Part shown: positions 59,068-64,000 of the stretch, one piece after another
Numbering within the stretch: position 1 is the first letter of the stretch
Layout of the letters: each line of letters opens with the position of its first letter
From: VRUE01 sp963720805
GTDB lineage: Bacteria; Actinomycetota; Thermoleophilia; Solirubrobacterales; 70-9
Direction of reading: 5' to 3'
DNA length: 64,000 bases
NCBI GenBank assembly: GCA_963720805.1
Contig: CAVRGT010000013.1
Coordinates: forward strand, 62,001 to 126,000
Position numbers and translations under genes: made by a program
Notes under the pieces: generated by a model
What the model was told of the DNA's origin: nothing
The model's input: only the letters and a program-made list of their open reading frames with translations
The model's database searches: none

Positions 59068-59811
59068 CTAGTCGTACGAGACCGACTCCAGGTACAAGCC
59101 GTGAGGAGGAGCCGTTTCGCCTGCCTCGGGGCGGGGCGCTCCGCGTAGGAGCTGCTTGAAGCTTTCTTGGGTTCGGCGGCTGCTGGCTACCTCTAGTTGG
59201 GTGCCGACGAGGATGCGGACCATGTTGCGCATGAAAGCGTCGGCGGTGATGTGGAAGTTGGTGATGTTGCCGTCGCGCGACCAGGCGGCGCTGAGGATCT
59301 TGCGGTTGAAGTGGACGTGGTCGGTTTGGGTGGGGGTGAAGGCCGTAAAGTCGTGCTTGCCCGCCAGGGCCGTTGCGCAGGCTTCCAAGGTCTCGTAATC
59401 CATTTTGTGTGGCCACCAGAGAGCACGGTTCTCCTCGAAGGGACTGGAGCTGCGGCGGGTCAGGAGGCGGTAGCGGTAGGTACGCGAGATAGCGTCGCGC
59501 CGTGCGTCGAAGCCGTCCTCGGCCGGTGTTGCCGCAGTGACCGCAATGTCGCGAGGCCCGAGACCATTGAGCCGCTGCGCCAGGTTGACCGGCATCTCGC
59601 CGGTGGCGACGAAGCTCGCCACCTGCCCCTCAGCATGTACCCCCGCATCGGTGCGCCCAGCCACCGTCAGCTCCACCTGCTCGCGCAGCACCGTCTCCAG
59701 CGCCGCCTCCAGCTCCTGCTGCACAGTCCGCTGCCCGGGCTGCTTGGCCCAGCCCTTGAACCCGGTCCCGTCGTATTCGATCTCCAGCCGCACGGCCAAC
59801 ACCGGTCCCAC
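59068..59811 (-). CDS. truA: tRNA pseudouridine(38-40) synthase TruA
   Basis: 247 residues from GTG 59811. First strand LEIEYDGTGFKGWAKQPGQR and the catalytic AGRTDAGVHAEGQVASF with its essential Asp (about residue 56) are conserved, plus the C-terminal FMRNMVRILVGTQLEVA. Converts uridines in the anticodon stem-loop. Its start overlaps the ligA stop by one base, so ligA and truA are coupled. It often follows rplQ in other bacteria, but there in the same orientation. Confidence 0.95.
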   Translation of the reverse strand: MGPVLAVRLEIEYDGTGFKGWAKQPGQRTVQQELEAALETVLREQVELTVAGRTDAGVHAEGQVASFVATGEMPVNLAQRLNGLGPRDIAVTAATPAEDGFDARRDAISRTYRYRLLTRRSSSPFEENRALWWPHKMDYETLEACATALAGKHDFTAFTPTQTDHVHFNRKILSAAWSRDGNITNFHITADAFMRNMVRILVGTQLEVASSRRTQESFKQLLRGAPRPEAGETAPPHGLYLESVSYD

Positions 59812-61841
59812 TAAGTGCTTTCGAGCAGCAACAGCAGCCCCGCCTCATCGAGAATCTCGGTCTCGTATTTCTCCGCCTTGGCCAGCTTCGACCCGGGGTT
59901 TTCGCCGGCGATGACGTAGTCGGTTTTTTTCGCGACTGAGTTGACCACCTTGCCGCCGGCGTCCTTGATCAGGGCGCCCGCCTCCTCGCGGGTCAGCTCG
60001 GGCAGGGTGCCGGTGAGGACAAACGTCTTGCCTTCCAACGGGCCGCCGCTTGAGCGCCGTTCGGACTCGTCCTGTTCGAGCCGAAGCCCCTTTGCTTTCA
60101 GCTTCTCAATCAGATCCCATGTTGGCTTGTCGGCCAGCGACTCGGCGATCTGCACCGCCATGATCGGGCCGACGCCCTCGATCTCCTCGATCTGCTCGGG
60201 GTCGGCCGTGTGCAGGGCGTCGATCGAGCCGAAGTGGTCGGCGAGCGCTTCCGCGGTGACGTAGCCGACGCCGGGCAGCCCGAGCGCGTAGAGGACGCGT
60301 TTGAAGGGGCGCGAGCGCGAGGCGTCGATCGCGGCGAGCAGGTTTCGGGCGGAGATCTCTCCGAACCCCTCGAGTCCCTCGAGCTGCTCCTCGCCGAGCT
60401 CGTAGATGTCGGCGACGTCGGCGATCAGGCCTTCCTGCAGGAAGCGCATCGCCTGCTTCTCGCCGAGGCCGTCGATGTCCATCGCCCCCTTGCTGACGAA
60501 GTGTTTGACGTGCTGGAAGGACTGGCCCGGGCAGCCGGCGCGGTTGGGGCAGATGGTGAAGACCGCGTCCTCGGGCTTTTCGGTCGGCGTGTCGCAGGCG
60601 GGGCATTTGGCCGGCGGCTTGGGCTTCGCCGCTCGCCGCTTGCCCTTCTCCTGGCGCTGGATCAGCGGTGCCACGACCTGGGGGATCACGTCTCCCGCCC
60701 GCATCACGACGACCTCGTCGCCCGGCCGCACGTCCTTGCGCGCCAGGTCCTCCTCGTTGTGCAGGGTTGCGGTGGAGACGGTGACGCCGCCGACGTGGAC
60801 CGGCTCGAGCATCGCGAAGGGGACGAGGTGGCCGGTGCGACCGACGTTCCAGACAACCTTGTTCATCCTCGTCGTCGCGGTCGTCGGCGCGAACTTCCAG
60901 GCGATCGCCCAGCGCGGCTCGCGGCCGACCACACCCAACTCGCGCCAGAGCGCCCGCTCGTCGATCTTGATCACGACACCATCGATCTCGTAGTCGAGCT
61001 CGTCGCGGCGCTCCTCCCACCAGTGACAGCGCTTGACCACGGACTCGATGCCCTCGTGGTGAGCGGTGTCCGGGTTGACCTTGAAGCCCCGCTCCCGCAG
61101 CCACTCGACCTCCTCGCTGTGGGTGGGGAGGTTGAGGCCCCTGGTTGCCCCGATCCCGTAGCACCAGACCGAGAGCGACCGTTCGGCGGCGAGGTTGGGG
61201 TCAAGCTGGCGGATCGAGCCGGCGGCCGAGTTGCGCGGATTGGCGAAGGCCGGCTCGCCCGCGGCCGCGCGCCGTTCGTTGAGCGCCTTGAAATCGGCGA
61301 TCGGCAGGTAGACCTCGCCGCGCACCTCGACCAGCGCCGGCGCCTCATCGATGCGCAGCGGGATCGAGCCGATCGTGCGCAGGTTCTGCGTCACGTCCTC
61401 GCCGATCCGGCCGTCGCCCCGGGTGGCGCCGCGCCTGAACACGCCCTCCTCGTAGGTGAGCGAGATCGCCAGGCCGTCGATCTTGGGCTCCGTCGTGTAG
61501 CTGAACTCGGTGGCGGCGATGTCGAGACGTTTGAGGTGGTTGCGGACCCGCGTCTCCCAGGCCCGCAGCTCCTCCTCGTTGCGGGCGTTGGCGAGCGAGA
61601 GCATCTGCTCGGCGTGCTCGACCTGTTCGAAGCGCTCCAGCGGCGCCGCCCCCACCCGCTGTGTCGGCGAGTCCGGCCTGCGCAGCTCGGGATGCTCGGC
61701 CTCGATCGCCCGCAGCTCGTCGAGCAGCGCGTCGTAGGTGTCATCGCCGACTGTCGGATCGTCGAGGACGTAGTAGCGGTGGTTGTGCTCCGCCAGCTCC
61801 TGGCGCAGCTCGGCCGCGCGCTGCTCGGGAGTCCCGCTCAC
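59811..61841 (-). CDS. ligA: NAD+-dependent DNA ligase LigA
   Basis: 676 residues from GTG 61841 (MSGTPEQRAAELRQELAEHN), chosen because the GTGA overlap with the surE stop mirrors local style; the frame is open to 61886. The NAD-binding Ia domain (HRYYVLDDPTVGDDTYDALL), nucleotidyl lysine in TEPKIDGLAISLTY, OB fold, four-Cys zinc finger (CPAC ... CPNRAGCPG), helix-hairpin-helix domain (LYALGLPGVGYVTAEALADH) and BRCT domain (LEGKTFVLTGTLPELTREEA) are all present in order. Essential for replication. Confidence 0.97.
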   Translation of the reverse strand: MSGTPEQRAAELRQELAEHNHRYYVLDDPTVGDDTYDALLDELRAIEAEHPELRRPDSPTQRVGAAPLERFEQVEHAEQMLSLANARNEEELRAWETRVRNHLKRLDIAATEFSYTTEPKIDGLAISLTYEEGVFRRGATRGDGRIGEDVTQNLRTIGSIPLRIDEAPALVEVRGEVYLPIADFKALNERRAAAGEPAFANPRNSAAGSIRQLDPNLAAERSLSVWCYGIGATRGLNLPTHSEEVEWLRERGFKVNPDTAHHEGIESVVKRCHWWEERRDELDYEIDGVVIKIDERALWRELGVVGREPRWAIAWKFAPTTATTRMNKVVWNVGRTGHLVPFAMLEPVHVGGVTVSTATLHNEEDLARKDVRPGDEVVVMRAGDVIPQVVAPLIQRQEKGKRRAAKPKPPAKCPACDTPTEKPEDAVFTICPNRAGCPGQSFQHVKHFVSKGAMDIDGLGEKQAMRFLQEGLIADVADIYELGEEQLEGLEGFGEISARNLLAAIDASRSRPFKRVLYALGLPGVGYVTAEALADHFGSIDALHTADPEQIEEIEGVGPIMAVQIAESLADKPTWDLIEKLKAKGLRLEQDESERRSSGGPLEGKTFVLTGTLPELTREEAGALIKDAGGKVVNSVAKKTDYVIAGENPGSKLAKAEKYETEILDEAGLLLLLEST

Positions 61842-62647
61842 ACCGAGGAGGGGGCGCTGGCGGCGAGCATCGCGTCGAACCCCCAACCACGCAGGCTCTC
61901 GAGTCCGCCGTGGTCGGTGAGGTCGAAGTGGATCGGGGTGACCGAGATGCGACCGCCGGCGACGGCGTTGAGGTCGGTGCCGTCGATCTCCTCGTAGCCG
62001 GGCTGCCAGCCGTAGATCTCATACTGGCGGCGCCCGTCGGTCTCGCCGATCAGCTTCAGCTCGTCGTTGTAGATCCGTTTGCCCAGCTTGGTCACCTCGA
62101 CCCCTTTGGGCTCTCCGGCGGGGCAGTTGACGTTGATCAGCGTCGCCTCCGGCATCGGTCGGCTCAGCAGGTGGCGGACCAGCTCGGCGGCAAAGGCAGC
62201 AACCGCGCCGAAGTCGAAGCGACCGCTGACGTAGCCCATGCCGCCGCTGGAAGACTGCTGTGAGAAGGCAACCGCCGGGATGCCGAGGATGATCCCCTCG
62301 AAGGCGGCGGCGACCGTGCCCGAGTAGGTGATGTCGTCGCCGAGGTTGGCGCCGTGGTTGATCCCGGAGAAGATCAGGTCGGGCCGGTGGCCGACCAGGC
62401 CCAGCTCGGCGAAGCGCACGCAGTCGACCGGCGTCCCATCGGTCGCGTAACCCTTGTCGCCGTCGCCGAACTCGATCTCCTCGACCGTCAGCGGCGAGCG
62501 CGTCGTGATGCTGCGCGCCGTCGCGCTGCGGTTGGAGTCCGGCGCGACCACGTCGACCTCAACCCCCTCGATCTCCCGCAGGGCCCGCCGCGCCGCCTGC
62601 AGGCCAGGAGCCGAGATTCCGTCGTCGTTGGTGAGCAGGACTCGCAT
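61838..62647 (-). CDS. surE: 5'/3'-nucleotidase SurE
   Basis: 269 residues from ATG 62647 (MRVLLTNDDGISAPGLQAAR). Metal ligands DD in LTNDDG and the SSRS-like SNRSATARSITTRSPLTVEE region are typical; FSGINHGANLGDDITYSGTV is the signature active-site segment. Dephosphorylates nucleoside monophosphates in stationary phase. Followed by ligA with a GTGA overlap and preceded by a short gap to small membrane genes on the other strand. Confidence 0.95.
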   Translation of the reverse strand: MRVLLTNDDGISAPGLQAARRALREIEGVEVDVVAPDSNRSATARSITTRSPLTVEEIEFGDGDKGYATDGTPVDCVRFAELGLVGHRPDLIFSGINHGANLGDDITYSGTVAAAFEGIILGIPAVAFSQQSSSGGMGYVSGRFDFGAVAAFAAELVRHLLSRPMPEATLINVNCPAGEPKGVEVTKLGKRIYNDELKLIGETDGRRQYEIYGWQPGYEEIDGTDLNAVAGGRISVTPIHFDLTDHGGLESLRGWGFDAMLAASAPSSV

Positions 62648-62754
62648 CACAGCCGATTCTAGGTGGCTGCCCCCGGACCCGAGCTGCGGGTGATTGCACA
62701 GAGATGGCACTCACTGCGCAACACGCGTGACGCCGCAGGCAAGAAGCTGAAGGC

Positions 62755-62979
62755 ATGGACCTTGCGCAGATCGGGCCGCTGACGACGTTGACCGAGGCGC
62801 TGGCGACAGCGGTGGGGGCGAATGCTGTTCTTTGCAGCGTCGCAACCGGAATCTGGGGCCTGGCCCGCGGGCTGGATCGACTTAACCTCGAGGAAAGCGT
62901 TCTCGTCGCAGGCTATGTAGGGGGAGGGTTTGGCGCGCTCTTCGCTGCTGTGGATGTAATCATCCGATATGGTATTTGA
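62755..62979 (+). CDS. Small membrane protein (74 aa)
   Basis: MDLAQIGPLTTLTEALATAV followed by GANAVLCSVATGIWGLARGL and ESVLVAGYVGGGFGALFAAV: two hydrophobic helices around a short polar loop with RGLDRLNLEE. No family recognised. It is divergent from surE by about 107 bp and is followed by another small membrane gene 27 bp later, possibly one operon. Confidence 0.55.
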   Translation: MDLAQIGPLTTLTEALATAVGANAVLCSVATGIWGLARGLDRLNLEESVLVAGYVGGGFGALFAAVDVIIRYGI

Positions 62980-63006
62980 AATGAGTTGTCTGCATAAAGG
63001 ACAAGA

Positions 63007-63201
63007 ATGAGGCAGTCAATTCGTTATGGAAATATCGGAATAGCTGTCGGCGCGGTAGTTCTTCTCGTTGGCGTTCTAGCCTTCGGCCACTCGAACGAAG
63101 CCGCGCTGCAAGCTATGGCTTTGATTGGAATGTTCGGTGGTGTCGCCGTGGCTGTTGGTCTTCAGGAACGGGCGCGGCGCAAGCGCAAACGCGCTCAGTA
63201 G
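63007..63201 (+). CDS. Small membrane protein (64 aa)
   Basis: MRQSIRYGNIGIAVGAVVLL, then VGVLAFGHSNEAALQAMALI and GMFGGVAVAVGLQERARRKR. Two predicted helices and a strongly basic end (RRKRKRAQ), so both termini are probably cytoplasmic. The start follows AAGGACAAGA. The end overlaps the stop of the convergent dacB gene by 7 bp. Function unknown. Confidence 0.55.
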   Translation: MRQSIRYGNIGIAVGAVVLLVGVLAFGHSNEAALQAMALIGMFGGVAVAVGLQERARRKRKRAQ

Positions 63202-64000
63202 GAGGCGACTTCGCCGGCGATCAGGTCCTGCTCGAGGTGAGCGAGGCTGAGGTCGCGCACGCTTCCCATCAGGATCGAGAAGATCATCACCCTGCCGTCG
63301 CGATTGAAGCAGTAGCCCGAGAGGTTGCTGACGGCGCGGATCGTGCCGGTCTTGGTGCGGCAGCGCCCGTAGGCGGCGGTGCCGTGCATGCGGTCGGCCA
63401 CCGTGCCCTCGTGGCCGGCGAGGGCGAGGTCCTGGATGAATTCATCGCCGACGGAAGTGCCGCGCATCGACTTGAGCAGGCCGACGACCTGGGCCGGCGA
63501 GGCACGGTTGGAGCGGGTCAGGCCGGAGCCGTCGACCGCGTGCACCCCCGATTCGTGTCCGCGGGCGAAGGCCTGGACGACCTTGGCGCCCGCCGCGGTG
63601 CTGCCGGCGCCGCCGAAGCGGGCGCCGAGCAGCTTGATCAGCATCTCGGCGAAGAAGTTGTAGGAGTAGACGTCGGTGGTGTTGACGATGCCCGAGAGCG
63701 GCGGCGATTCGACCCGGGCCAGCTCGGTGCTGAAAGGCGGCGCGGTTCCCAGCGCGACTGTGGGGGAGATGGCGACGCCGGCCTGGCGCAGGCTGCTGTC
63801 CAGCGTTGCGGCCGCGGTGATCGCCGGATCGCGGGCGAAGGAACCGGCGCTGGGCGTGCTGTAGCCGGAGTTGAATGAGAGGCCGGAGAGCGGCCCGATT
63901 TCCGAGCTGGTCGCGTAGCCCGAGTCGGCGACGCCGCGTAGCCGGTCAAAGACGCTGTCGTCGGCATAGAGGCGACCGGTGACCGACTTGACCCCGGCTT
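63195..64000 (-). CDS. dacB: D-alanyl-D-alanine carboxypeptidase/endopeptidase DacB (PBP4), C-terminal part
   Basis: The frame is open to the window edge, so the 5' part is missing. The visible 267 residues include an N-terminal fragment AGVKSVTGRLYADDSVFDRL (typical VTGxLxxDDSxFD), the SxN motif in VDGSGLTRSNRASPAQVVGL and the KTG triad in CRTKTGTIRAVSNLSGYC. The order SxN then KTG, with the preceding YNFFAEMLIKLLGARFG helix, is that of class C PBP4-type enzymes. The catalytic SxxK lies outside the window. Periplasmic/extracytoplasmic peptidoglycan editing is expected. Confidence 0.9.
   Translation of the reverse strand, partial: AGVKSVTGRLYADDSVFDRLRGVADSGYATSSEIGPLSGLSFNSGYSTPSAGSFARDPAITAAATLDSSLRQAGVAISPTVALGTAPPFSTELARVESPPLSGIVNTTDVYSYNFFAEMLIKLLGARFGGAGSTAAGAKVVQAFARGHESGVHAVDGSGLTRSNRASPAQVVGLLKSMRGTSVGDEFIQDLALAGHEGTVADRMHGTAAYGRCRTKTGTIRAVSNLSGYCFNRDGRVMIFSILMGSVRDLSLAHLEQDLIAGEVASY

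Overview
The window is GC-rich bacterial chromosome. The gene set suggests a member of the Actinomycetota, most likely class Thermoleophilia (Solirubrobacterales or a relative). This assignment is an inference from a secreted repeat protein of the type 'NGTIRTVDLRDNAVAAGKI', from many GTG/TTG starts and from stop-start overlaps; no rRNA gene or complete tRNA is present to test it.

Layout. (1) Positions 1-16.8 kb form an accessory, defence-like island. It begins with a truncated IS1380-family element and carries a HEPN-domain protein, a protein with a possible PD-(D/E)XK core, small membrane proteins, a RES-domain toxin candidate, a DUF4238 protein, a Fic protein with an operator at its start, an Upf1-like SF1 helicase followed by a GHKL ATPase and a STAS-like (DUF4325) protein, and a MNT/HEPN toxin-antitoxin pair. 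The helicase/GHKL/STAS cassette is flanked by a 49-bp direct repeat (one mismatch) that looks like the 3' half of a tRNA. Two more degenerate relatives of this site lie in the island. (2) 16.9-20.1 kb: a secreted GH64/thaumatin-like protein, a pentapeptide-repeat protein and a cysteine-less DksA-like protein. (3) 20.3-31.8 kb: rpmG-secE-nusG-rplKA-rplJL-rpoBC. (4) 31.8-35.1 kb: a secreted repeat protein, a flavin monooxygenase, a small membrane protein and a HAD-like protein, separated by elaborate hairpins. (5) 35.1-40.3 kb: the str genes, unusually split, with rpsL-rpsG on the minus strand diverging from fusA-tuf on the plus strand. (6) 40.5-53.3 kb: S10 and spc clusters to secY-adk-map. (7) 53.4-55.9 kb: a two-gene cassette (TIGR04255-like protein plus an unrecognised protein) where infA would normally be; no infA is visible. 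(8) 56.0-58.9 kb: rpmJ-rpsM-rpsK-rpsD-rpoA-rplQ. (9) 59.0-64.0 kb: truA, ligA, surE, two small membrane proteins and a truncated DacB/PBP4 gene.

The most unusual observation is a family of about 85-bp palindromic elements inserted in the parts of rplJ, rplE and rpsE that encode disordered C-terminal tails, in both orientations and with covarying stem bases. In rplJ, removing the 85 bp restores an acidic reading frame that runs exactly to the base before rplL. In rplE, the displaced frame ends in a TAATG overlap with rpsN. They resemble in principle the protein-coding palindromic elements known from Rickettsia. Three further hairpin families lie between genes, and one copy supplies the C-terminus of a small membrane protein.

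Single-base frameshifts interrupt rpoB (twice), rplR and the pentapeptide gene. In essential genes these are more likely sequencing or assembly errors than biology.
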